Source: Strigomonas culicis (taxonomy: Eukaryota > Euglenozoa > Kinetoplastea > Trypanosomatida > Trypanosomatidae). Taken from it: DNA of 23,367 nt. The notes beneath the pieces were generated by a model that was not told the origin of the DNA, searched no databases, and worked only from the letters and a program-made list of their open reading frames with translations. The position numbers and the translations under genes were made by a program. The number at the start of each line of letters is the position of its first letter. Position 1 is the first letter of the stretch. Of the stretch, positions 6,982 to 14,992 are shown piece by piece. The stretch lies in NCBI GenBank assembly GCA_000482145.1, contig AUXH01000289.1:1-23367 (forward strand), read 5' to 3'.

Positions 6982-9060
6982 ATGCAGGCCGTGCATACCA
7001 GCAACGTGGAGGTTGCTCTGCGCGAGATCATCGCGGCGACCATCTCCAAGGCATTCCCGCAGGTCTCCCCTGTTCCGGAGCCCCTCATCACGCTGGGCAA
7101 GGTGAGCGAGTACCAGTGCAACAATGCCATGGGACTCGTCAAGCTCCTTTCCCAGCAGAAGCCTCCTGTGAAGCTCTCGCCCCAGCTCGTCGGCGAGGAG
7201 CTCAAGAAGAACTTGCTGGACAACAGCCTTATTCAGGACTTCACCCCAACGTCGAAGGGCTTCATCGACATTACCATCCGTAAGGAGTGGGCGGCCCAGA
7301 TGGTCAGCCAGGTGGTCAAGGAGGGCATTCAGCCTCCCCAGGTGCCGAAGCAGCGCATCCTGATCGACTTCTCGTCGCCCAACATCGCGAAGGAGATGCA
7401 CGTGGGCCACCTGCGTTCCACCATCATCGGCGAGTGCTTGAGCCGCCTGTTGGAGTTTTGCCAGCACGACGTTGAGCGCATCAACCACGTGGGCGACTGG
7501 GGCACGGCGTTCGGTATGCTCATTCTCTACATGAAGCGCAACTTCCCCGACTACGAGGCGAGCCCGCCGGACATCTCGGACCTGACCTCCTTCTACCGCG
7601 CCGCGAAGCAGTGTTTCGATGAGGATGAGGAGTTCAAGGAACAGGCCCGCCTGGAGGTGGTGAAGCTGCAGTCACTGGAGCCGGAATCCATCAAGGCGTG
7701 GCAGTTCATCTGCGACGTGTCGCGCAAGGAGTTCAACATCATCTACTCTCGCCTGAGCGTCCGCATCGAGGAGCGCGGCGAGAGCTTCTACAACCCGCTC
7801 ATCCCTCAGGTGTTGGAGATTCTAGAGAAGGCGGGCCAGATTGAAGTGAGCGACGGCGCCAAGCTGATCATCAGCAAGGACCGCAAAAAGACCAACGCGT
7901 TGGACGCAAAAGACATGACCAAGCTCGCGGGCCAGCACCTGGCCAAGCTGCAGCGCACCGGCAACTTCTACCACCCGAACCTCATTGCCGCTATGAAGAA
8001 GGCGGGCATCATGGAGGGCGAGGAGGGCGCGGAGACGGTGAAGCTGTCCAAGAAGGAGACGAAGCCATGGAGCAAGCTCGACCTTCGCATGGACCTGGAC
8101 AAGCTCATGTCGCAGCTGGCCCCGCTCTACAACAAGACGCTCGACCCGCTCTTCGTGGAGGTCTTCCAGGAGGCTGGCATCATCACCGGCGACGAGATCA
8201 GCGTCCCGCGCTTTTCCTTCCCTCTGATGGTGGTCAAGAGCGACGGCGGTTTTACGTACGACACGACCGACATGGCGGCCATGTACCACCGCTTCGTGAT
8301 GGAGAAGAACAACCGCGTCATTTACTGCACGGATGTCGGCCAGTACGAGCACTTCCGCATGTGCGCGCAGGCGGCGCAGGACATGCACTGGATGGACAAC
8401 GCCACGTGGGACCACGCCGGCTTTGGCCTCGTGACCGGCGCGGACGGCAAGAAGATCAAGACGCGGTCCGGCGAGACGGCGAAGCTTAAGGACCTGCTGG
8501 ACGAGGCGTGCGAGCGCTCGCTTACCATTCTGAAGGAGCGCGAGGCCTCGGACCGCTCGCAGGGCCACACGGAGGAGGAGATGACCACCCTGTCCATGAC
8601 CATCGGCCTCGGCTCTGTCAAGTACTACGACCTGAAGCAGACCCGCACCAGCGACTACGCGTTCGACTACGACAAGATGCTCGACCTCTCGGGCAACACC
8701 GCCGTCTTCCTGCTGTACCAGTACGCCCGCATCTGCTCCATCAAGCGCAAGGCCGGCGTGACCGAGGAGGCGATCACTGCCGTGACGGACATTTCCCTAG
8801 ACACCCCGCAGGAGAAGAAGCTGGCGCTCTGCGCCTTCCGCTTCCAGTCGGTCATTCTCAAGACCGCCGAGGACCTCTTCCCGCACCACCTGACCGACTT
8901 CGCCTACGAGCTGGTGTCCTGCTTCTCGGACTTCTTCCAGCACTGCAAGGTCGTGGGCGACCCGCTCCAGGACAGCCGCCTGTGCCTCATCGAGCTGACG
9001 CGCATGACGCTGAAGAAGACACTGGATATTCTCAATATTGACGTCTCGGAGAGGATTTAA
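6982..9060 (+). CDS. Arginyl-tRNA synthetase (EC 6.1.1.19), class I
   Basis: A 692-residue enzyme that charges tRNA-Arg with arginine using ATP. Residues about 8-100 form the ArgRS N-terminal tRNA-binding domain. The Rossmann catalytic domain follows, with DFSSPNIAKEMHVGHLRS and the class I signature HVGH at 140-143, NHVGDWGTAFGMLI, and later VVKSDGGFTYDTTD (417-430). The KMSKS position is the degenerate GKKIKTRSG (489-497), usual for eukaryotic ArgRS. The C-terminal DALR anticodon-binding domain contains NTAVFLLYQYARICSI and ends DILNIDVSERI, close to plant and animal cytosolic enzymes. No mitochondrial presequence is visible, and a TAA lies in frame just upstream, so ATG 6982 is firm. An extra segment of about 100 residues (about 300-408) lies between DGAKLIIS and PLMVVKSDGG, where human-type enzymes have a short loop, and it seems to contain a diverged duplication. 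Third positions are overwhelmingly C/G, suggesting high expression. Confidence 0.96.
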   Translation: MQAVHTSNVEVALREIIAATISKAFPQVSPVPEPLITLGKVSEYQCNNAMGLVKLLSQQKPPVKLSPQLVGEELKKNLLDNSLIQDFTPTSKGFIDITIRKEWAAQMVSQVVKEGIQPPQVPKQRILIDFSSPNIAKEMHVGHLRSTIIGECLSRLLEFCQHDVERINHVGDWGTAFGMLILYMKRNFPDYEASPPDISDLTSFYRAAKQCFDEDEEFKEQARLEVVKLQSLEPESIKAWQFICDVSRKEFNIIYSRLSVRIEERGESFYNPLIPQVLEILEKAGQIEVSDGAKLIISKDRKKTNALDAKDMTKLAGQHLAKLQRTGNFYHPNLIAAMKKAGIMEGEEGAETVKLSKKETKPWSKLDLRMDLDKLMSQLAPLYNKTLDPLFVEVFQEAGIITGDEISVPRFSFPLMVVKSDGGFTYDTTDMAAMYHRFVMEKNNRVIYCTDVGQYEHFRMCAQAAQDMHWMDNATWDHAGFGLVTGADGKKIKTRSGETAKLKDLLDEACERSLTILKEREASDRSQGHTEEEMTTLSMTIGLGSVKYYDLKQTRTSDYAFDYDKMLDLSGNTAVFLLYQYARICSIKRKAGVTEEAITAVTDISLDTPQEKKLALCAFRFQSVILKTAEDLFPHHLTDFAYELVSCFSDFFQHCKVVGDPLQDSRLCLIELTRMTLKKTLDILNIDVSERI
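7912..8196 (+). repeat. Diverged internal duplication within the argRS insertion
   Basis: Two segments of about 35 residues within the insertion align: residues 311-348 (7912-8025) and 371-405 (8092-8196). Both follow the pattern D-x2-K-L-x2-Q-(x)-L-A-x-L, then a Pro, then a helix ending A-G-I-x2-G-[DE]-E. About 13 positions are identical by eye. The helix before the insertion (NPLIPQVLEILEKAGQIE) resembles the second half of the unit. The match is at protein level only and is not obvious in the DNA. Confidence 0.45.
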
Positions 9061-9585
9061 AGAGGATCGTAGCATGCTCCCCCTGTTGCACTTCTCATGT
9101 CCATCAAGCAGCCCGTGTTTCTACCTCGTCGTTTGCTGTGTGGGTGTGCGTGTATGTAGGCCGGTGTGCGTGTCTTCAGCCCTACGCCAGGACCTTCTTA
9201 TTGTTTTCAAAACTATAAACAATTTCTTTTTTTTTGGTTCCTCTAATAACTATAATATCCTCAATATACCTATATCTAATTGATATAGTATGTTTAGGAG
9301 AGCCATATGCACCTTTAATACGACTAATCTCCTCTTCGCCACTTTGCACGTGTCACTTCCAATACTAGCCCAAAAGAAGGGTGTTCCTTTTCTGCTCTTT
9401 TTTGCCCCCCCCCCTTCCCCATGGTATTGACGTGCTTCATTCCAATTACCTCTTCTCGTACTATCTTCTTCTTTGTTTGAAGACCGTGTACTAATCTGCG
9501 GTACAATAGTTTTTTTTTTTTCATTCCCCTTATTCTCTTCCGTACAGTGTTTCTGTATCGCCTTCTCTAGTGGGGTCTTTCGTTT
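9061..9585 (+). promoter_or_regulatory. Intergenic spacer with splice acceptor for the JmjC gene
   Basis: The 3' UTR of argRS is followed by an AT-rich middle with a T9 run near 9226 and a C10 run at 9405-9414. A strong tract (T12 then CT-rich, 9510-9540) leads to AG 9546-9547, giving a 5' UTR of 38 nt; AG 9569-9570 is an alternative. An antisense frame of 119 codons here reads through the complement of these tracts and is rejected. Confidence 0.6.
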
Positions 9586-11352
9586 ATGCACGCCTTCTAC
9601 AAGCCGCATCCCTACGGGGTCTATCCTCGGGGGAACATTGCCAATCGCACCGACTACGACCAGCGTCTCGGCACGCTGTCCAAGCTCGTCACGGCGATCA
9701 CCCGCGGCGACGAGGACGGCTCCAACGAGCTTCCCTTTCTAGAAATCATGCAGAGCATCTTCTCCTTCCTGGAGGTGCCGGACCTCTGCCGCCTGTCGCG
9801 CGTCAGCACCGGGTTCTATGTACTCACCCACTGCACGGATGCCTTCAAGGAGGCGTACACGATGCTGAGCCCGAAGCGGCTGCGGTACGTGCAGAGCTGG
9901 AAGGACACGGCCGTCAGCGGGTACCTGCAGGCGGCCGGAAAGCCGTTTCGTTGGGCGACGGCAGACGACGCACCTGGCGCGAGCAAGCCCACGGCTGCTA
10001 AAAAGACAAAGATGGAGAGGCGAGACGGCGGGAAAGTGGGCAAGGGCGCTGAGGGCGACACGGCGGTGCGGGTCCTACCGCCTCACTCGCCTGTCGCGGT
10101 GCGCCGTCCCTTTTTCAGTGACAATTTGTTTCAGTCCTGGATGTGCTGCATTCTGCCGGTCGACTACCGGCTCCACAAGGTGCCTGCGGAGGGGCTGCCG
10201 CCGAGCGCTGAGGCGCCGCAGAAGCGGAAAGCGCCCGCCCATAGGAGGCGTGCCCACGCGGACGCGGCGTTCCCGCCTGCGGCCGAGGAGGGCCAGGCGG
10301 CGCGGCCCAAGCAGCAATACACCTCCGCGTTCAAGCCGGTGGAGCGGCGAGACGGATCTCAGCTTTCCTTCGAGGAGTTCCGCCGCGAATTTGAAAAGCC
10401 GAACACTCCGGTGGTGCTCACCCATGTCGCCACGGAGTGGCCCTTCTTTAAGATTTTGAATGAGAAGTTCTGCAACCTGTCTGCCGAGAAGCGGCTGCTC
10501 GTGAAGGACGCGACGGTGTTGGACGCCCCGCTGCGCTGCGAGTACACCAACATGAACTTGGATGAGTACGTGCAGTACGCCATGACGCAGAAGGACGAGC
10601 GCCCCATCTATATGTTCGACGCGGAGTTTGGCAATGTGCTGGACATTGACCGGCTTTACACGGTGCCGGACTTCTTTGCGCGCGACGACTTCTTCTCCGT
10701 GATGGGCGCGGAGCGGCCCAAGTACCGCTGGATCATCGCGGGCCCCCAGCGCGGTGGCAGCAGCTTCCACGTCGACCCCAACTACACGAATGCGTGGAAC
10801 GCCAACCTGACGGGGCGCAAGCGGTGGCTGCTGTTTCCGCCGGGGGCTACGCCGCCGGGCGTGGTGCCGAGCGAGAATATGGCGGAGGTGGCGACGCCCG
10901 TGTCGCTGTCCGAGTGGCTGCTGAATAACTACGACGCCACGGTGCAGCAGTTCCGCCGGCTGGGCTACGAGTGCATCTGCGAGCCGGGCGACATCATGTT
11001 CGTGCCGAGCGGGTGGTGGCACAGCGTGATCAACCTCGAGGACTCGGTCGCCATCACGCAGAACTACGTATCGGAGAGCAACCTCAGCAACGTGGTCAAG
11101 TTCCTGCGGTACATGAAGGGGTCCATTAGCGGTATCAACGAGGACGCCGACGACGCCACGGAAGAGGGCACCAAGCGGCGCCAGGTCGGGTTCGCGGAGC
11201 AGTTCATCACAGCGATGGAGCGGAAGCACCCGGCGCTCATGGCGTCGGTGGAGGAGCGGCTGCAGGAGGAGCACCGGGAGCGGGAGAAGCGGCGGCCGAT
11301 GGCCCTGCCGCTTCTCGAGAAGGATTCGGAGGGATTCCACTTCGACTTTTGA
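9586..11352 (+). CDS. F-box and JmjC-domain protein, JMJD6-like Fe(II)/2-oxoglutarate oxygenase
   Basis: A 588-residue protein. Residues about 47-90 read as an F-box (ELPFLEIMQSIFSFLEVPDL then CRLSRVSTGFYVL). Residues 125-245 are low complexity and basic, with NLS-like KRKAPAHRRR. The JmjC fold follows from about 265 (SFEEFRREFEKPNTPVVL) to about 500. The Fe(II) triad is intact: H395 and D397 in SSFHVDPNYTNAWN, and H479 in VPSGWWHSVINL. The 2-oxoglutarate lysine is K412 in GRKRWLLFP, with N405 in AWNA. The spacing H to K (17) and H to N (10) equals that of human JMJD6 (H187, N197, K204, by recollection), and the surrounding sequence resembles JMJD6 throughout. JMJD6 hydroxylates lysines of splicing and RNA-binding proteins and has disputed arginine demethylase activity. 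The F-box would allow SCF ubiquitin-ligase contact, an arrangement known in plants and other protists. The intact residues predict an active enzyme; the substrate is unknown. Confidence 0.9.
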   Translation: MHAFYKPHPYGVYPRGNIANRTDYDQRLGTLSKLVTAITRGDEDGSNELPFLEIMQSIFSFLEVPDLCRLSRVSTGFYVLTHCTDAFKEAYTMLSPKRLRYVQSWKDTAVSGYLQAAGKPFRWATADDAPGASKPTAAKKTKMERRDGGKVGKGAEGDTAVRVLPPHSPVAVRRPFFSDNLFQSWMCCILPVDYRLHKVPAEGLPPSAEAPQKRKAPAHRRRAHADAAFPPAAEEGQAARPKQQYTSAFKPVERRDGSQLSFEEFRREFEKPNTPVVLTHVATEWPFFKILNEKFCNLSAEKRLLVKDATVLDAPLRCEYTNMNLDEYVQYAMTQKDERPIYMFDAEFGNVLDIDRLYTVPDFFARDDFFSVMGAERPKYRWIIAGPQRGGSSFHVDPNYTNAWNANLTGRKRWLLFPPGATPPGVVPSENMAEVATPVSLSEWLLNNYDATVQQFRRLGYECICEPGDIMFVPSGWWHSVINLEDSVAITQNYVSESNLSNVVKFLRYMKGSISGINEDADDATEEGTKRRQVGFAEQFITAMERKHPALMASVEERLQEEHREREKRRPMALPLLEKDSEGFHFDF

Positions 11353-11797
11353 GCACGCTTATCCTCTGGTGACTGCGCGCCCGCTGTCTGTCTCCAGCTC
11401 TCTTTTTTTGTTTTGTTTATTCTCATCTCTCAAAAAATAGTTGTATTTTTATTCTTCTTAATTTGATTGTTAATTAAAACACCGTTTCGTCGTTTAACAG
11501 ACAATACATACTCTCCCCTTTTCGTTTTCGTTCATAGTAGTGGTAGGAACCTTCACAGGTGCTACGGTTGCAAGATGCAAGGTATTGCCTTCTTTTGTTT
11601 GTGCTATGAACGCATAGTATACAGTATCCTCTCCTTCCTCCTCCTCTCCCTTTTTTCTTCGCGGTTCCTTATTCAACTCTCTGCACAGTTGTCTTCACAG
11701 AGCATACGGTGGCAAGTAATATACCTCTACCTACAAAAGAAAACAAAAAGAACCTAGCGGATAACAAGCAACACAACATCATCAACAACCATACCTC
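11353..11797 (+). promoter_or_regulatory. Intergenic spacer with splice acceptors for the membrane-protein gene
   Basis: An AT-rich 3' UTR is followed by a strong pyrimidine tract at about 11627-11683, then AG 11687-11688 and AG 11699-11700. The 5' UTR would be about 97 to 110 nt and A-rich, with many CAA/AAC triplets just before the ATG. A 60-codon ATG frame at 11575-11757 crosses the tract and would be cut by splicing, so I do not call it. Confidence 0.55.
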
Positions 11798-13087
11798 ATG
11801 GGGGTGCTTCCGACCTTTTACGAGAAGCTGGCGAATGAAAAGCGGTTGGAGCTCTTAGTGACTTTAGGCATGTACGACGAGCGCGTCTACGAGGTGGTGG
11901 AGCGCCACCGGCTCGCGCCGGACATCGTCGCCATGCTGCCCTCTCCGGCCGCCGCCAAGTTCCTCACGCGCGGCATGTGCTACGATGTGATCAGCGAGGA
12001 GGTCATCCGTAACTTTGTGCGCATTTGCATGGCGCTGTCTCGCTACAACACCGTGGAGGAGGGCGCGACGCTGGCCGATCTCATCGGCAGCTGCGGCCTG
12101 CCGGAGCAGTACCGGATGCAGATGTTCAACTTCAGCGAGACGTATCGGCACATGATTCTCTCGCACTCCTACTTCCCGCAGCGCGCCGTGATTCGGCTGC
12201 TCTCGTACATCTTCTGCGACGATCTGCTCTCCGACGCCGTCGCGCAGCTGCAGCACAAATCGGATATACTGAACCACGTCAACAAGGTGTACGTGACGAC
12301 GCCCGACTTTGTGTCGTGGCGCTTCTCCGTCCGCTGCATGTCCCTCGCCGGCGGGCTCAACGAGGACCGGTCCGACGTTGAGTACACGGAGGCGCTGACG
12401 CGCTTCGTGACGGAGATGGTGCCGGACTTCATCACGTACTTCGTCCCCACCTACCTCTACGCGCGCTTCCGGTTCTACCCCAAGCGGGTGCGTGGCATTA
12501 CGCCACGGTGGCTGGCGCGCCAGCGCGCCTTCTTCTCGGCCACCTACTGCGGGCTGCTCGGCGTGTACTGCCACTCGCTGCTGGCGTACCGCATCCACGA
12601 GCACCGTGTGCTCTACGAGCTGCGCAAGAGCCAGGAGCAGCGCCGCCGTCGGGGCGCGCAGCGCCGCGGCGTCGACTACGAACCGAACCACTACTTCGAC
12701 GACCTACAGGCCGTGACGCGGCGCATCTACCTCAAGCAGTCCTCCGTGTACACCCTGACGGGCGTCGGCGTGCTGGTCTCGTTGCTGCCCCTGACCTCCG
12801 TCACCTTCCCCAAGTGGATGGGCGATGTCGCGTGGCGGCATCCGTTTGTGCCGCGGCTGTTCCCGGCCCTCCTGGGCATGCACGCGGCGTCTCGCTGTCT
12901 CGTGCCGTTCGTGCTCGCGCCGTTTGCCGCGGTGACGGCAGCCAAGACGAACGAGTGGGCGACGCTGTACGACCGCTACGTGCAGATGCGCATGCGCATG
13001 TGGAACAAGAAGACGGAGGTGGCGTTCGAGACAGACACGGAGATAAATGTGGACATCACTTCGACAGAAAGGAAGTCGGCCTCATAA
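11798..13087 (+). CDS. Unrecognised multi-pass membrane protein
   Basis: A 429-residue protein with no family I can name. ATG 11798 is the first in frame after the predicted acceptor. The N-terminal 200 residues are soluble-looking and helical. Hydrophobic segments follow at about 244-265 (FFSATYCGLLGVYCHSLLAY), 318-337 (YTLTGVGVLVSLLPLTSVTF) and 355-382 (FPALLGMHAASRCLVPFVLA), with a weaker aromatic stretch near 209-225 (FITYFVPTYLYARF). Between the first two lies a strongly basic loop (SQEQRRRRGAQRRG, about 279-292). The tail is polar and acidic. There is no N-terminal signal peptide. The basic loop and lack of a signal would suit an organelle membrane such as the mitochondrion, but this is speculation. 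Third positions are C/G-rich, as expected for a translated gene. Confidence 0.78.
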   Translation: MGVLPTFYEKLANEKRLELLVTLGMYDERVYEVVERHRLAPDIVAMLPSPAAAKFLTRGMCYDVISEEVIRNFVRICMALSRYNTVEEGATLADLIGSCGLPEQYRMQMFNFSETYRHMILSHSYFPQRAVIRLLSYIFCDDLLSDAVAQLQHKSDILNHVNKVYVTTPDFVSWRFSVRCMSLAGGLNEDRSDVEYTEALTRFVTEMVPDFITYFVPTYLYARFRFYPKRVRGITPRWLARQRAFFSATYCGLLGVYCHSLLAYRIHEHRVLYELRKSQEQRRRRGAQRRGVDYEPNHYFDDLQAVTRRIYLKQSSVYTLTGVGVLVSLLPLTSVTFPKWMGDVAWRHPFVPRLFPALLGMHAASRCLVPFVLAPFAAVTAAKTNEWATLYDRYVQMRMRMWNKKTEVAFETDTEINVDITSTERKSAS

Positions 13088-13274
13088 AGGAGGCTGTGGA
13101 TGGGAAGGTACTTCTTGCATTGGGTTAACGTATCACACCTCTATTCGATTTCGTTTTTATTCCCTTTTGATAACAGTGTTTCTTTTCTGCACGTGCTTGC
13201 ACAATACGACGGTTTTATATGGCCGAATTTACATGGAAAGCTGTTTACTTTAAAAAACTCTTCCCTCCATCTCG

Positions 13275-13307
<33 letters not shown>

Positions 13308-13513
13308 CTTTGCTCAAGTTTATTATAATACTACTTTCCTTGTTTTTTTTTTTTTGTTAGTTTGGAGAGTTATTATTGCCTGTTTTTTCTTTCACTTCTT
13401 ACTATAATTGAATTTGGTGAAAGAAGAAGGGAAGTACTCCTCTCAACACTTGCTTAAACCTCTATATATAAACACACATACATATACACACTTAACAACA
13501 CTATACTAGCACG
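13088..13513 (+). promoter_or_regulatory. Intergenic spacer with CT microsatellite and splice acceptor
   Basis: The spacer includes a (CT)n run at about 13275-13304 and T-runs near 13343-13355. A last tract at 13381-13402 is followed by AG 13422-13423; AG 13508-13509 just before the ATG is possible but has no adjacent tract. Small ATG frames here (for example 86 codons from 13100) read through the CT/T tracts as Ser/Leu/Phe runs and are not called. Confidence 0.5.
13275..13304 (+). repeat. (CT)n microsatellite in a splice-acceptor tract
   Basis: An imperfect CT dinucleotide run of about 30 bases, broken once by TT. It probably doubles as a polypyrimidine tract. Confidence 0.7.
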
Positions 13514-14992
13514 ATGCCTCTCAGAGGAAGGAGGCCTTCCCACATTCAAAATCTTATTGTCCCTCTGAAGGAGGCCAATGGCGCTCTAGAGGCTGCTACC
13601 CTTTACAGGATGCGCGATTCCATTCTAGATACTCAAAGCCTCTTACTGGAGACGGAGGATATTCTGTTGATGATGCACCAGAACAAGGACTCCTTAGGTA
13701 TTCACATGGACCCTTTGGCCAATGATGCGAACTGTAGTGTATCTGGCACGTCGACCGTGGCGGCGGCGCCTACTCGCAAGAAACGTGGCAGCTCCACCCA
13801 TGCGTCTGCTGTCTCTGCCGAGGTGGGGAAGCCCAACACCAGGCGGTCGCTGGGGAAGCTGGGCGCAGTGGAGGGGGGCCACAAAAAGCTGTCCGTGTGC
13901 GTGGAGGCCGAGGAGGAAGACTCCGCGTTCACGTCGACGCCGGTGGTGGTGCCAGTCATGTACAATGAGCTGACGCTGTCGCCACTGGACGCGGATGACC
14001 TGGGCAACGAGAGTGGGTCGCTGCACCGCATGGGCGCGGGGTCTTCCATGTCCCCCGCCTACCCGGTGGTCGCCTACAACCGCTCGATGTGCGAGTCCGC
14101 GACCGCGTCCCGACAGGATAGCCTTGTGGACATGCCGAGCATCGTCGACTTCGAGCGGCTCTCCGGCGCGAAGCTGAACGACGCGGCGCTCCGCTTCTGC
14201 CGCACACAGGCGGAGGTGTGCAGGCTGTTCTGGATCGGCCTCGACATCAAGTCGGAGTGCCTGTCCGACCGCGCGGACGTGGAGCAGGAGCAGTCGGAGG
14301 TGCGGCACCGCCTCATGCTGCTCTTCGTCGAGGTCACGGAGCAGGTGTACCGCGACTACGTCCTCTTGGAGTACGACAAGTTCGCCGTGTTCTGCCGCGA
14401 CCAGGAGCCGGTGTGGCGCAAGGCGGCGCGCGACCTGCAGCTCATGAACGAGGCGCGCCTCAACAGCACCGGCAACATCTACGAGCGCTTCCAGTTCCAG
14501 GAGCTGTGCTTTCGCGAAAAGCAGCTGCTATACCAAGAATCACTGGACTTTCTCTTCTCTGTCAAGATACTCGAGCAGGACGAGAAGAGCACTGCCCACT
14601 TCAAGGCCCGCGACCGTCGCCGCCGGTCCATCGGTACCTTTGCTGTGCCGCAGCCACCGGGCTTCGCCCAGGAAGGTCTTGTCACGCCCAACCGCGGGAT
14701 GCAGCTCGACGTGACGTCCAGCAACGGAGATTCGAAGGCGGATAAAGGTGCCAGGGGAACTAGTTTGCACCCCATGCCACCCCAGGCACCCCAAAACACG
14801 ACGAATGTGCGACCCGCCTTCATGGCGAATGAGCAGGTGCCTGCGGTGAAGCCGAGTGGAGACGGCGGCGCCGCAACGGGGCATACACCCGTGAATGCCC
14901 CTCTTCAAGGCTCGGGGAGGAATCCGAAATCAAAACAGAAGGAAGAGTCAAAAACGCTGCTCACCTTCTTCACGAAGAAGGTAGCAGCATGA
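13514..14992 (+). CDS. Unrecognised helical protein with C-terminal PCNA-interacting (PIP-like) motif
   Basis: A 492-residue protein. The N-terminus (1-65) is basic and helical (MPLRGRRPSHIQNLIVPLKE). Residues about 70-205 are disordered and Ser/Ala-rich. A conserved-looking helical core spans about 209-375 (from VDFERLSGAKLNDAALRFCR to FLFSVKILEQ), rich in charged and aromatic residues. Residues 376-475 are again disordered, beginning with a basic patch ARDRRRRS. The extreme C-terminus contains SKTLLTFFTKK: residues 479-486 fit the PIP-box pattern x-x-x-L-x-x-F-F with Ser in place of the first Gln, followed by basic residues. C-terminal PIP boxes lacking Gln are known, for example in DNA polymerase kappa. 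I therefore infer PCNA binding and a nuclear, replication- or repair-linked role, but no catalytic domain is recognised. ATG 13514 is the first in the frame. Confidence 0.8.
   Translation: MPLRGRRPSHIQNLIVPLKEANGALEAATLYRMRDSILDTQSLLLETEDILLMMHQNKDSLGIHMDPLANDANCSVSGTSTVAAAPTRKKRGSSTHASAVSAEVGKPNTRRSLGKLGAVEGGHKKLSVCVEAEEEDSAFTSTPVVVPVMYNELTLSPLDADDLGNESGSLHRMGAGSSMSPAYPVVAYNRSMCESATASRQDSLVDMPSIVDFERLSGAKLNDAALRFCRTQAEVCRLFWIGLDIKSECLSDRADVEQEQSEVRHRLMLLFVEVTEQVYRDYVLLEYDKFAVFCRDQEPVWRKAARDLQLMNEARLNSTGNIYERFQFQELCFREKQLLYQESLDFLFSVKILEQDEKSTAHFKARDRRRRSIGTFAVPQPPGFAQEGLVTPNRGMQLDVTSSNGDSKADKGARGTSLHPMPPQAPQNTTNVRPAFMANEQVPAVKPSGDGGAATGHTPVNAPLQGSGRNPKSKQKEESKTLLTFFTKKVAA

Noticed and set aside
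9250..9609. A 119-codon minus-strand ATG frame overlapping the start of the JmjC gene
   Set aside because: It is the complement of the T/C tracts, giving Lys/Glu/Arg-rich sequence, and is antisense to the array.
10075..11340. A 421-codon minus-strand frame opposite the JmjC gene
   Set aside because: It is an antisense shadow; the sense frame has intact F-box and JmjC motifs.
11575..11757. A 60-codon ATG frame upstream of the membrane-protein gene
   Set aside because: It crosses the strong pyrimidine tract and the predicted AG acceptors at 11687-11700, so it would not survive trans-splicing intact.
13100..13360. An 86-codon ATG frame after the membrane-protein gene
   Set aside because: It reads through the CT microsatellite and T-runs (Leu/Ser/Phe repeats), with no conserved-looking sequence.
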